Below, in pieces: positions 7,106 to 15,969 of a DNA stretch of 64,000 nt. The stretch lies in the NCBI RefSeq assembly GCF_008710155.1, contig NZ_VYPZ01000013.1:30221-94220 (forward strand). The letters run 5' to 3'. The notes beneath the pieces are model-generated. The model made no database searches, was not told where the DNA came from, and saw only the letters and a list, made by a program, of their open reading frames with translations. The position numbers and the translations under genes are program-made. Every line of letters starts with the position of its first letter. The stretch's first letter is position 1. This DNA is from Sphingobium limneticum (GTDB lineage Bacteria > Pseudomonadota > Alphaproteobacteria > Sphingomonadales > Sphingomonadaceae).

Positions 7106-10100
7106 ATGCGCACCTCAGCCGCTGCTCTCGAACTCGATTTCACCGAACCATCCATTACCGCTGCGAACGCGGTCTATGCCGAGCTGCGCAAAGGCGACGG
7201 CGTGGACCGGTCTGGCCTGCTCCGGGCGATGGAAACCGCCTATCGCTCAACCGCTGTCGATGGGCATTGGTCACTCCGCGACGCTTATGATGTGCTCGAG
7301 CTGGCCCAGGTTCTGCACCTCGCCACGCTTGACCTGTCGCAAGAGCCTGCCGAGTGCCTTGCGACTCTGACCTCGCTCACCGCATCCCTGCCGACGCATA
7401 CTGTGCGCAGCGAAGAACAGATCGCGCTCCAGCAATTTTCGACACCGGCCGCAATTGGCTACCTTGCCGCGCTCGCCGTTCGCATCACCACCGCCGATAC
7501 CGTCCTGGAGCCCTCCGCCGGCACCGGGCTCCTCGCCGTTTTCGCCGCGCGCGCTGGCGCCAAGCTTGTCCTCAACGAGATCGATCCCGCGCGCGCTGCC
7601 ATGCTCCAGGCAGCATTCCCCGCCGCGCCGGTCAGTCGCTACGATGGGGAACTCATCAACGATCTGCTGCCGCTGTCGATCCGCCCGACCGCCGTGCTCA
7701 TCAACCCGCCCTTTTCTCGCAGCATCGGTCGACATGCCGACTCGCTTGCGGCGCTCCGCCATTTGCGGGCCGCCCTGAAACGGCTTGATGTCGGCGGGCG
7801 CTGCGCCGCTATCCTTCCCGATCGCGTGGATACATCGAGCCGCGCCTGGGCGAAGGCGACCGAGGGCTGTGCGATCACGCTCCACCTCGAACTGCCCGCC
7901 AATGCCTATGCCAAACATGGCACCAGCCAGATCGTGAAGCTCATTGTTCTGGAAAAAGGCTTCCAGGATGACGTCGCTATCGTTCGGTGCAACTCACTCC
8001 CAGAAGCGCTCGCGACGATCATCGCTTCCGCCACCAGCGTCACGGAAACACCGCGACTCTCCCCAGCGCGCCTTGCACCAACCCGTGCGCGCGCATCCCT
8101 GCTTGGCGGTCTTTCGAGCAGGCCCCGGCTTTCGGCCCCGATCGCGACGGCCACCCAGTCTCTCAGCGCGCTTGATATCGGCTACACCGTCTTTGCTGAA
8201 CCCGTACCAACCGGTGAGGCGGCAGGGGTGTACCTGCCGTACCGGCCGAGCCGCATTGCCATTCCCTGTGCATCCGCGCATCCGACCGCTCTGGTGGAAT
8301 CGATCGCCATGGGCTCGATTACGGCGCCGCGGCCATCTTACGTTCCGAAGCTGCCGGCCAGTGTGGTCGACGACCGGGTGCTGTCCGACGCTCAGCTCGA
8401 AACCCTGATCTACGCCGGTGACGCCTTCGAGCGCGACATCTCCGGCCTGTTCAAGGCGGCCGAGGAAGGGTTGTCGCTCGCGCCGGACCAGGACGGTCGC
8501 CCTTACCGGACCGGATTCTTCCTTGGCGACGGCACGGGTGCCGGCAAGGGCCGTCAGGTTGCTGCCATCATCCTCGACCAGTGGCTACGCGGGCGCCGCA
8601 AGCACATCTGGATATCCAAAACCGAGACGCTGCTGGAGGATGCACGTCGCGACTGGACCGCGGTCGGCGGTCTCGCGCTCGACATCCAGCATCTCAACCA
8701 GTGGAAGCTGGGCACGCCGATCGGCGCGGCTGAGGGTGTGCTCTTCCTCACCTATGCGACGCTCCGCTCCAACCGGGGCGACAAGGGCACTCGCCTTCAG
8801 CAGATCCTCGACTGGGTCGGTGATGATTTCGACGGTATGATGGTGTTCGACGAGGCGCACGAAATGGCGGGTGTCGCCGGCGGCGAAGGCCGTTTCGGCA
8901 CCAAGGACGGCTCCGATCAAGGCATCGCCGGCGTGCGCCTGCAGAACCTGCTGCCCCGCGCCCGCGTCCTCTACGTGTCGGCAACCGGCGCGTCGGACGT
9001 CAACAATCTCGCTTATGCCACCCGGCTTGGCCTGTGGGGTCCGACCACCGCCTTCGCCGATCGCCGCGCATTCGTCGACAGTTTGCGGCGTGGCGGGATC
9101 GCGGCGATGGAATTGATCGCCCGCGACCTGAAGATGCAGGGCCTCTATGTCGCCAGGGCGCTCAGTTTCGCCGGTGTCGAATATGACATCCTCGAACATC
9201 GCCTGACGCCCGATCAGGTCGAGGTCTATGACGCCTATGCCGATGCGTGGGCGATCATCCACGCCAATTTGCGCACCGCGCTCGATGCCACCCGGGTGAC
9301 GGACAGTTTCTCCAACGACACCTACAACAGCGGCGCGAAGGCTGCGGCACTGTCGATCTTCGAATCCACCAAGCAGCGGTTCTTCGGCCAAATCCTGATC
9401 GGCATGAAGCTGCCCTCGCTGATCCCGGCGATTAGAGCAGATCTGGCCCGGGGCGAGAGCGTCGTGATCCAGCTCGTCTCGACGTCCGAGGCGATGCTCA
9501 ACCGGGCACTGGCCGCGCTGAACGCCGAGGACCGGGCGAATCTGGATATAGAGCTTTCACCCAAAGAGTTCGTCATGTCCTATCTCACGGCCGCCTTTCC
9601 CGTCCGTCAGATGAAGACCTTCGTCGACGACACCGGCAAGACGCGCTCCGAGCCTATGTCCGACGAGGAAGGGCGTCCCATCTTCAGCCAGGAAGCGCTC
9701 GAAATGCGCGACAATCTCGTCGAGCGGTTCTGCTCCCTGCCGATCGTGGGGTCCGCCCTTGACCATATCATCGGGCACTTCGGGACCGATGCGGTCGCCG
9801 AGGTGACGGGACGCAGCCGGCGCATCGTCATCGACGCGCACGGTCGCCAACGAATCGAGAGCCGTTCGCCGCGAACAAACCTTGCCGAGACCGACGGCTT
9901 CATGCGGAACGAGAAGAAGATCCTGATCTTCTCCGATGCAGGCGGCACCGGGCGCAGCTATCACGCGAGTCTCACCGCCGAGAACCAGTCGCGCCGCAAC
10001 CACTATCTGCTCGAACCCGGTTGGCGCGCTGACGCGGCCATCCAGGGCCTCGGCCGCACCCATCGCACGCACCAGGCAACCGCGCCGCTGTTCCGTCCGG

Positions 10101-11323
10101 TATCGACCGACTGCCGCGGCGAGCGGCGCTTCATCTCGACGATTGCCCGCCGCCTCGATAGCCTTGGTGCCCTGACACGGGGCCAGCGTCAGACAGGCGG
10201 CCAAGGTCTGTTCGACCCGCGGGACAATCTCGAAAGCGACTATGCCAAGGAATCCCTCGAAACATGGTTCCGCCTGCTTGCCGACGGTAAACTGCGCTCG
10301 ACCACACTTGGCGAATTCCAGACCCTGACCGGACTTGAGCTGGAGGGCGAAGGCGGAGGGCTGAAGGAGGAGCTGCCGCCCATCCAGCGCTGGCTCAATC
10401 GTATTCTCGCGCTGCGCATCGCGTTGCAGAATGCGATCTTCGATGAATATCTGGGTCTAATCGAGGCCCGGATCGAGGCGGCGCGCGAAGCCGGCACGCT
10501 CGATCTCGGCGTTGAAAGCATCAATGCCGAACGCATCACGATCCTTGATCGCACGGTCATCCGGCGCGACCAGACGAGTGGTGCAGAAACCGAGATTCTG
10601 CGCCTCGAAACGGAAGAGCGCTACAAGCCGATCCCGCTGGATCGCGCGCTGCGTATCCTGGGCGATGACGCGCGCCCGATCGTCAATCGCAAGTCCGGCA
10701 GGGCCGCGATCCGGTGCAGCACCTATTCGCTCACCGATGACGATGGTGAGATCGTTCGCCGCTACGAGCTGGTTCGGCCGACCCGTTCCGAGCGGATGCG
10801 GCAGGATTTGCTGCTCGAAACGATGTGGGAAGAGACCAGCGAGGAGGAATTTTCGGCGCTGTGGCAGGCCGAGGTCGAGGAGATGCGGGACAAGACCCGC
10901 ACCAGCACGCTCTATCTGGTCGCGGGCCTGCTCCTGCCGGTCTGGGATCGCTTGCCCGACGATCATGTTCAGGTCTGGCGCCTGAACACCGATGACGGTC
11001 AGTCTTTCCTCGGCCGGATCGTTCCAGCACCGCTGGTATCGAAACTCGCGGACGCCTTCGGGATCAACGCCGCCATCACCGTGTCAGGCGACGATACCGC
11101 AAAGCATGTGATGACGACCGGCGAGATATCGTCCGTCGGAGCCTACCGGCTCAAGCGCAGCCTGGTCGCCGGGCAGCAGCGCCTCGAACTGCTCGATTGG
11201 CCACACACGCGGCTTGCCGAACTCAAGGCGGCCGGCTGTTTCACTGACATCATTCAGCACAGAACGCGGATGTTCGTCCCAGTCGCGACTGCCGCTGCCG
11301 TCATCGAGCGCATCACCGCCTGA
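7106..11323 (+). CDS. strawberry-notch-type helicase fused to an N6-adenine methylase-like domain
   Basis: A 1405-aa two-part protein. The N-terminal part has a class I methyltransferase motif I (LEPSAGTGLL, residues 134-143) and the NPPF catalytic tetrad (200-203) of N6-adenine DNA methylases. The central part is an SF2 helicase-like ATPase with Walker A GDGTGAGKG (about 473-481) and DEAH (582-585), followed by strawberry-notch-type C-terminal regions with IFSDAGGTGRSYHA. Phage P1 DarB/DdrB proteins have the same methylase-helicase layout and protect incoming DNA from restriction. An anti-restriction or DNA-processing role in the recipient is therefore plausible; the plasmid protein's activity is inferred. 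The ATG has GGAGGCCTACA upstream. Confidence 0.85.
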   Translation: MRTSAAALELDFTEPSITAANAVYAELRKGDGVDRSGLLRAMETAYRSTAVDGHWSLRDAYDVLELAQVLHLATLDLSQEPAECLATLTSLTASLPTHTVRSEEQIALQQFSTPAAIGYLAALAVRITTADTVLEPSAGTGLLAVFAARAGAKLVLNEIDPARAAMLQAAFPAAPVSRYDGELINDLLPLSIRPTAVLINPPFSRSIGRHADSLAALRHLRAALKRLDVGGRCAAILPDRVDTSSRAWAKATEGCAITLHLELPANAYAKHGTSQIVKLIVLEKGFQDDVAIVRCNSLPEALATIIASATSVTETPRLSPARLAPTRARASLLGGLSSRPRLSAPIATATQSLSALDIGYTVFAEPVPTGEAAGVYLPYRPSRIAIPCASAHPTALVESIAMGSITAPRPSYVPKLPASVVDDRVLSDAQLETLIYAGDAFERDISGLFKAAEEGLSLAPDQDGRPYRTGFFLGDGTGAGKGRQVAAIILDQWLRGRRKHIWISKTETLLEDARRDWTAVGGLALDIQHLNQWKLGTPIGAAEGVLFLTYATLRSNRGDKGTRLQQILDWVGDDFDGMMVFDEAHEMAGVAGGEGRFGTKDGSDQGIAGVRLQNLLPRARVLYVSATGASDVNNLAYATRLGLWGPTTAFADRRAFVDSLRRGGIAAMELIARDLKMQGLYVARALSFAGVEYDILEHRLTPDQVEVYDAYADAWAIIHANLRTALDATRVTDSFSNDTYNSGAKAAALSIFESTKQRFFGQILIGMKLPSLIPAIRADLARGESVVIQLVSTSEAMLNRALAALNAEDRANLDIELSPKEFVMSYLTAAFPVRQMKTFVDDTGKTRSEPMSDEEGRPIFSQEALEMRDNLVERFCSLPIVGSALDHIIGHFGTDAVAEVTGRSRRIVIDAHGRQRIESRSPRTNLAETDGFMRNEKKILIFSDAGGTGRSYHASLTAENQSRRNHYLLEPGWRADAAIQGLGRTHRTHQATAPLFRPVSTDCRGERRFISTIARRLDSLGALTRGQRQTGGQGLFDPRDNLESDYAKESLETWFRLLADGKLRSTTLGEFQTLTGLELEGEGGGLKEELPPIQRWLNRILALRIALQNAIFDEYLGLIEARIEAAREAGTLDLGVESINAERITILDRTVIRRDQTSGAETEILRLETEERYKPIPLDRALRILGDDARPIVNRKSGRAAIRCSTYSLTDDDGEIVRRYELVRPTRSERMRQDLLLETMWEETSEEEFSALWQAEVEEMRDKTRTSTLYLVAGLLLPVWDRLPDDHVQVWRLNTDDGQSFLGRIVPAPLVSKLADAFGINAAITVSGDDTAKHVMTTGEISSVGAYRLKRSLVAGQQRLELLDWPHTRLAELKAAGCFTDIIQHRTRMFVPVATAAAVIERITA

Positions 11324-11336
11324 CGATCCAGGGCCT

Positions 11337-11360
11337 CTCTCCGCGCTCAGCGCAGGAGAG
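11337..11360 (+). terminator. hairpin after the methylase-helicase gene / in the leader of the ParB-like gene
   Basis: CTCTCCGCGCT (11337-11347) pairs with AGCGC-A-GGAGAG (11349-11360) with one bulged A, forming an 11-bp stem 14 bp past the upstream stop. No U tract follows; the 3' arm continues into a purine run GGAGAGGGGAGGGGG. It may be a terminator or part of the leader of the next gene at 11447. Between it and that gene lie a GCCTTCGGC mini-hairpin and GCCTG/CAGGC. Confidence 0.4.
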
Positions 11361-11446
11361 GGGAGGGGGCCTTCGGCTTTGTGGGCCTGATGAGCAGGCT
11401 CGCGTGACCGTCGCGGCGGCGCGCCAGTTCCAGATGGAGACAAAAG

Positions 11447-13501
11447 ATGATCCAGTCCGTCAAGGTCAAGAACCTCTCGCTGTCGAAGGACAATGTCCGC
11501 AAATCGAGCCGTGAGGCCTGTATCGACGCCCTCGCTGCCAGCATCGCAACGCAAGGCTTGTTGCAGAACCTGATCGTTACCCCGCTCAAGAAAGCGGGCC
11601 ATTTCACCGTCAAGGCGGGCGGGCGCCGGCTGCGCGCACTCCAGAGCCTGATCGAGCAGGGCATTCTGCCGGTCGACCATGTCGTGCCCGTCCTCGTCCT
11701 TACCGACGACGACAACTCGGTCGAGGCGAGCCTCACCGAGAATTTCCAGCGCGTTCCGATGAACCCGGCGGATGAAAGCACCGCGTTCAACTTCCTCATC
11801 CAGAAGGGGATGACCGCCGAGGACGTTGCCAAGCGACAGGGCGTCACCACCCGCTTCGTCGAGCAGCGGGTGCGGCTTGCCGAGCTTGCACCAAGCGTGT
11901 TCCAGGCTCTCGCCGCCGGCGAAATCACCCTGGGGGTCGCTCAGGCCTATGCCGTGACGAGCGACATCGATCGTCAGGCTCGCGTGTTCGCACAGATGAG
12001 TACCTCCTATTATGGCGATCAGCCCGACAACATCCGGCGTGCGATCCTCAACGGGACGATTAAGGCGAACGATGCCAAGGCGCGGTTCATCGGTCGCGAT
12101 GCCTATGTCGCCGCAGGCGGCCGCATCGAGGGTGATCTCTTTGCCGCCGAGGGGGACGAGAACTGGATCGACGTCGATCTTCTTGAAGATCTTGCCGGCA
12201 AAAAGCTGGAGGCGGCCGCCGCCGAACTCGCACAGGCCGAGGGCCTTGCTTTCGTGACGCCGATTGCGGCCACCCACGTTCCCTACGATCTCGAGCGTCA
12301 GCTTCATGAGTTTCACGCGCCCGCGCGGCCGCTCAGCGAAGCGGAAAGCGCGCGTGTCGAAGCGCTTTCTGCCGAGAATGATCAACTCGTCGAGCAGCTT
12401 GAGGGCGAACTGATCGACGGGACGCCGGAAGCCGAGGTCGCGAACGATCGTCTCGACGAAATCGAACGGGAGCTTGAAAGCATCGAGGAATCCCGTCGCG
12501 AGATCGATCCGGCGGTCCGGGCGCAGATCGGGACGTTTGTCTACATCGGCGGTGATGGCGAAGCTCGCGTTCACACCCGCATGTTCAGCGAGAAGCCCGT
12601 TGTCGATCCGAATGCTCCGCCCAAGGTGACGGGCGGTGGCAATGGTGACGACGGCGCCGGCGACATCGATCATGGACCCAAACTCAGCGCTACGCTGATT
12701 GACGAGCTGGCGACCCAGCGCCGGCAGATCCTCGTCGCTCACATCGCCAGTGATCCGGCGATGGCGCTGGACCTCACCATCTTCCTGATGGCGCAGAATG
12801 TCGTCTTCGAGCAGAACTACGTCCGCAACCACTCGACGCTCAAGTCCAGCGGTGCGCAATTCCCGATCTTCGGCTTCCGCGACGAAGGATCGATGGCGTC
12901 GCAGGCCATCGAGGATCAGCGCCAGCGTCTCGATACGAGCTGGGCCGGTCATAAGACCATGTCCGAACGTTTCGATGCCTTTCGTGCGCTCGACGACGAG
13001 GCCCGCGGCAATTGGGTGGCCTTCTCGATCGCACGCACGCTGGAGCCGAGCCTGAATATTGCCGAGGGCGGACGGTCCAACGCGTTCCATGACCATCTTG
13101 GTCGCGCGCTCGACATTCAGGTCGAGCATTGGTGGCGCCCCACCGCCGAAAACTTCTTCGGTCGCGTCAAAAAAGACGTCATGCTCGACGCGCTCGAGGC
13201 CATCGGCGGGCCGATCCTGCGCGGGCGATACAAGGACGCCAAGAAGGGCGACCTTGCCGCAACCTGCGCCTCGCTCTGCAACGGACAGGGGATCGTCGAG
13301 GCGGAAGTCCGCGAAAAGGCGGCCGCCTGGCTGCCAGATGCCATGCGCTTCGACGCCATCGAAAAGCCCGAGACCATCGCGCTGCGCTCGACCTTCATCG
13401 ACGAGGACGATGATGTCGATCCCGGCGATGATGGTGACGAGGAGTCTGACCCTGATGACGCGACGCACGACGGACAGGAGGATTTGAGCGAGGCGGCCTG
13501 A
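11447..13501 (+). CDS. large ParB/Spo0J N-terminal-domain protein
   Basis: A 684-aa protein whose first 230 residues are ParB-like: VKNLSLSKDNVRK, the IATQGLLQNLIV box, GGRRLRALQSL (CTP-binding box II) and TENFQRVPMNPADE, then a KorB-type HTH (MTAEDVAKRQGVTTRFVEQRVRLAEL). The remaining 450 residues include an acidic coiled-coil segment (about 300-360) and an acidic tail. It has no ParA partner next to it and its size exceeds that of centromere ParBs. Proteins of this layout are common in plasmid leading regions and integrative elements. A role in DNA protection or processing rather than segregation is inferred. GGAGACAAAAG precedes the ATG. Confidence 0.85.
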   Translation: MIQSVKVKNLSLSKDNVRKSSREACIDALAASIATQGLLQNLIVTPLKKAGHFTVKAGGRRLRALQSLIEQGILPVDHVVPVLVLTDDDNSVEASLTENFQRVPMNPADESTAFNFLIQKGMTAEDVAKRQGVTTRFVEQRVRLAELAPSVFQALAAGEITLGVAQAYAVTSDIDRQARVFAQMSTSYYGDQPDNIRRAILNGTIKANDAKARFIGRDAYVAAGGRIEGDLFAAEGDENWIDVDLLEDLAGKKLEAAAAELAQAEGLAFVTPIAATHVPYDLERQLHEFHAPARPLSEAESARVEALSAENDQLVEQLEGELIDGTPEAEVANDRLDEIERELESIEESRREIDPAVRAQIGTFVYIGGDGEARVHTRMFSEKPVVDPNAPPKVTGGGNGDDGAGDIDHGPKLSATLIDELATQRRQILVAHIASDPAMALDLTIFLMAQNVVFEQNYVRNHSTLKSSGAQFPIFGFRDEGSMASQAIEDQRQRLDTSWAGHKTMSERFDAFRALDDEARGNWVAFSIARTLEPSLNIAEGGRSNAFHDHLGRALDIQVEHWWRPTAENFFGRVKKDVMLDALEAIGGPILRGRYKDAKKGDLAATCASLCNGQGIVEAEVREKAAAWLPDAMRFDAIEKPETIALRSTFIDEDDDVDPGDDGDEESDPDDATHDGQEDLSEAA

Positions 13502-13529
13502 CACCTGCTTGCACGGTTCGAGGCGACTG

Positions 13530-13566
13530 GGGGCGGCACTCTTCGCGGAGTGTCGCCCCTCTTTTT
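13530..13566 (+). terminator. rho-independent terminator after the ParB-like gene
   Basis: A 12-bp stem GGGGCGGCACTC / GAGTGTCGCCCC (13530-13541, 13548-13559, one mismatch) with a TTCGCG loop is followed by TCTTTTTG. It lies 28 bp past the stop at 13501 and points rightward, separating this gene from ardC. Confidence 0.85.
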
Positions 13567-13576
13567 GTGCCCCGAC

Positions 13577-13640
13577 GGCAGGCTTTCTGAGGAGAGGATG
13601 CTGGTCCGGGCTCGCCTCTTCCAGATCAGGAGAACTTGCC
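13577..13640 (+). promoter_or_regulatory. nested stem-loop leader of ardC
   Basis: GGCAGGCTTTCTGA (13577-13590) can pair with TCAGGAGAACTTGCC (13626-13640) over nearly its full length, with one mismatch, one bulge and G-T wobbles. The 3' arm contains the Shine-Dalgarno AGGAGA and abuts the GTG start. An inner pairing GAGAGG/CCTCTT lies inside. This matches the layouts at 7049 and 14651. Confidence 0.4.
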
Positions 13641-14564
13641 GTGGCAAAGACCGCCGATAAACCGTCGCCCGCCGACACCATCACAAACGCGATTATCGAC
13701 AAACTCGAATCCGGCGTACGCCCTTGGGTGAAGCCGTGGCGACCTGGTCTTGGCGGCCGTCCGCTTCGCGCGACCGGCGACCCGTATAAGGGCATTAATT
13801 GCTTCTGGCTGTGGCTCTGCGCGGAAGGCGCTGGCTACCATTCGCGCACCTGGATGACGTATAAACAGTCACAGGCGTTGGGCGGACAGGTCCGCGAAGG
13901 CGAGCGGTCGCAAATCGCCATCTTCTACAAATCCTACAGCAAGACCGTGGAGTCGCCCGTCACCGGCGATGCCACGGACGAAATGCGCCGCGTGCTGCGA
14001 TCCTACGCCGTCTTCAATGCCGATCAGATTGAAGGGCTGCCGGAGAAGTTTTATCCATGCCCCGTCAGCGTGGTCGCTCCCGACGACGCGCTACCGGATC
14101 GCGCACAGCGCTTCCTCGATGCCCTGCCGGCGACGGTTCACCAGGGCGGCGATCGCGCCTTCTATGACCGCGTTGCCGACAGCATCACTATGCCGCCGGT
14201 CGCGTTGTTTTCCACCCGCGCGTATTTCGCTTCGACGTTAGCGCATGAGGCAGGGCATTGGACCGGCCATCCTGACCGGCTCAACCGAGAGTTTGGCAGG
14301 AAATTCGGCGACAACGCCTATGCGTTTGAAGAGCTTTGCGCCGAGATGACATCCGCCCTGCTTGGCGCGGATCTTGGCCTCCCGACCGCCCATATCGACG
14401 ATCATGCAGCATATATCGGCTCGTGGCTTGCGGTGCTGCGAAAGGATGCCCGCGCCATCATGACGGCTGCGGCAAAAGCCGAAGCGGCGGCCGCCTTTCT
14501 GCTCCGCGCAACTGGCCTCGCCACGTCGGACGAAGCCCAGGAACAGATCCGTGAAGCGGCATGA
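13641..14564 (+). CDS. ardC: ArdC-family antirestriction protein
   Basis: A 307-aa protein from a GTG at 13641 (RBS AGGAGA). It has the ArdC N-terminal single-strand DNA-binding domain (ITNAIIDKLESGVRPWVKPW, then YKGINCFWLW) and a C-terminal zinc metallopeptidase-like domain with HEAGHWTGH at 202-210, i.e. HExxH plus a third ligand region (FAxEELCAEMTSALL). ArdC binds single-stranded DNA and shields incoming plasmid DNA from type I and II restriction. An upstream in-frame ATG at 13509 would add 44 residues encoded by the terminator and leader and is unlikely. It is expected as an early-entering, early-expressed gene. Confidence 0.93.
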   Translation: MAKTADKPSPADTITNAIIDKLESGVRPWVKPWRPGLGGRPLRATGDPYKGINCFWLWLCAEGAGYHSRTWMTYKQSQALGGQVREGERSQIAIFYKSYSKTVESPVTGDATDEMRRVLRSYAVFNADQIEGLPEKFYPCPVSVVAPDDALPDRAQRFLDALPATVHQGGDRAFYDRVADSITMPPVALFSTRAYFASTLAHEAGHWTGHPDRLNREFGRKFGDNAYAFEELCAEMTSALLGADLGLPTAHIDDHAAYIGSWLAVLRKDARAIMTAAAKAEAAAAFLLRATGLATSDEAQEQIREAA

Positions 14565-14650
14565 TCGCGGCGATCGCCTGCCCCGACCCCGGCGCCTACC
14601 GCCGGATCGCCGTAGCGTTCCGCCGCCGCAAGGAGGGGGGAGGAGAGGAC

Positions 14651-14692
14651 GCCTCCGGCCTTTTGAGCGCGCCAGAGCGCTCAGAAGGAGGC
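14651..14692 (+). promoter_or_regulatory. nested stem-loop leader with covarying inner stem
   Basis: Outer arms GCCTCC (14651-14656) and GGAGGC (14687-14692) are perfect complements and the 3' arm is the Shine-Dalgarno for the ATG at 14697. The inner hairpin is TGAGCGC/GCGCTCA (14664-14670, 14677-14683). Compared with the 7049 leader, the outer stem is nearly the same, while the inner stem differs in sequence but keeps its pairing. Confidence 0.55.
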
Positions 14693-14696
14693 TCCC

Positions 14697-15332
14697 ATGT
14701 TCTACGATACGCTCTACCGCCACAATCAGGCCCTTTCCCCCGCCGGTCTGGACCATCTGCCGGCAGCACTCCACGCCCTCAACGCCGCCGTCGACGACTG
14801 TCAGCGTGCTGGCAAGCCAGTCGCCAGCGACGCGGCAACCCTTCTCCTCATCCGCCATCTGGCAGACGTTGCCCTACGCGATGCGCCCAGCGCGGCCGCC
14901 CTTCGCCTTCGTTGCGAAGCGGATCGCTTGGCGGTTGACGCCGCACCAGCGCTACTCGAAATTGCCGGAAAGAGCGTCGGCGGAAACTACCACGCCAAAC
15001 GGACCTTCCACTATCAGGCGCGCCGCGCGCTTACGCGCCTCGCAACGGCAATCGGCCTCGACGCGGACGACACCCGTATCAACACCATCATGGGTGCCGA
15101 TCACGAAGACGGCACGACGGAGCTGCGCCACGCGGATCTCGCCCTTCGCGTGGTCCCGCGCGGCTTTCTTCCGGACAGCGAGGTCTCGATCAGCCGCTGT
15201 CGCGACGGGCAGGAGATCGGCAGGCCCCACCGCGCGCCGATTACCGAATTACTCGACGTGGCCGCGTTCCAGCACCGACTTGCCGGCATCCCCGGCGACA
15301 TCGGCGCGGCGCGTTTCGCGGCTGCCGCCTGA
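14697..15332 (+). CDS. conserved hypothetical protein of the leading region
   Basis: A 211-aa mostly helical protein that I do not recognise. It begins MFYDTLYRHNQALSPAGLDHLP, has Ala-rich helices to about residue 95, then a central KSVGGNYHAKRTFHYQARRALTRLA segment that looks like a basic helix, and a C-terminal alpha/beta part. The Shine-Dalgarno GGAGG lies inside a leader hairpin. Its place between ardC and the DUF6927 gene suggests an accessory role during establishment; no enzymatic motif is visible. Confidence 0.75.
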   Translation: MFYDTLYRHNQALSPAGLDHLPAALHALNAAVDDCQRAGKPVASDAATLLLIRHLADVALRDAPSAAALRLRCEADRLAVDAAPALLEIAGKSVGGNYHAKRTFHYQARRALTRLATAIGLDADDTRINTIMGADHEDGTTELRHADLALRVVPRGFLPDSEVSISRCRDGQEIGRPHRAPITELLDVAAFQHRLAGIPGDIGAARFAAAA

Positions 15333-15357
15333 ACCCCGCAATCGCAGGAGATATCTC

Positions 15358-15969
15358 ATGGGTTGGCTCTTCATGCGCGATATGGGTGGCTACGCCACTC
15401 CGCGCTCCTATCTCGACAACCAGTTTACCTATGCGCACGCGGACCATTGTCTCACGGTTCTCGCGTCTTCGATGGTCGGTTCGACCTATTACGCGGCGTG
15501 CGAACGGATCGAGGCGTCCGGCGGTCGGGCCGTCTTCGCCGTCGTGTGCCTGACCCGGCAAAGCACCGGCGCGCGCGACGGCTGCACGTTCGGCTACAAA
15601 GATATGACGGAAACGATGGGTCCGTGCGAAAGTGACTGCCCTGCTGCCATTCTCGATGAATTGACCGAGACCGACAGCACCTACGCCTCCGAATGGCGCG
15701 CACGCTGCCGTGCCAACCTTTTTCGCCGCAAGCTAGAACGCGCGAAGCCGGTCCCGAAGCCGGGACAGACCATCGTCTTCGACGAACCCATTCGTTTCAA
15801 TGACGGCGAGGATCGCAACCGCTTCACGGTCATTGCCAATCCGAAGGGCAAGGCCCCGCTATTTCGCGATCCCATAACCGGCGCCGTGTGCCGGATTGCA
15901 AAGTTCAGGACGCGCGCGTACCGGCTTATCAACCCGGCCATTGTCCCGAAGGACACGACCGATGGTTGA
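15358..15969 (+). CDS. DUF6927-like protein
   Basis: A 203-aa protein starting MGWLFMRDMGGYATPRSYLD, which resembles the DUF6927 family opening (MGWxF...), with a long central beta region (VGSTYYAACERIEASGGRAVFAVVCLT and DGCTFGYKDMTETMGPCESDCP) containing two cysteines and a basic C-terminal part. The function is unknown; family members are frequent on conjugative plasmids. The start at 15358 follows GGAGATATCTC; a longer open frame back to 14551 overlaps the previous gene and is not credible. Its stop overlaps the next start (ATGGTTGA). Confidence 0.7.
   Translation: MGWLFMRDMGGYATPRSYLDNQFTYAHADHCLTVLASSMVGSTYYAACERIEASGGRAVFAVVCLTRQSTGARDGCTFGYKDMTETMGPCESDCPAAILDELTETDSTYASEWRARCRANLFRRKLERAKPVPKPGQTIVFDEPIRFNDGEDRNRFTVIANPKGKAPLFRDPITGAVCRIAKFRTRAYRLINPAIVPKDTTDG

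Noticed and set aside
13509..13640. In-frame ATG extension of ardC
   Set aside because: The extension runs through the terminator and leader hairpin, and the GTG at 13641 follows AGGAGA and matches the ArdC N-terminus.
11084..13795. A 903-codon open frame on the minus strand
   Set aside because: It lies entirely antisense to the ParB-like gene and its neighbours. High-GC codon bias opens such frames, and its translation is low-complexity Arg/Asp/Gly-rich with no domain.
14551..15357. Upstream extension of the DUF6927 frame
   Set aside because: It overlaps the gene at 14697 in another frame, and its translation is Arg/Pro/Ser-rich without homology. The ATG at 15358 has its own ribosome-binding site.
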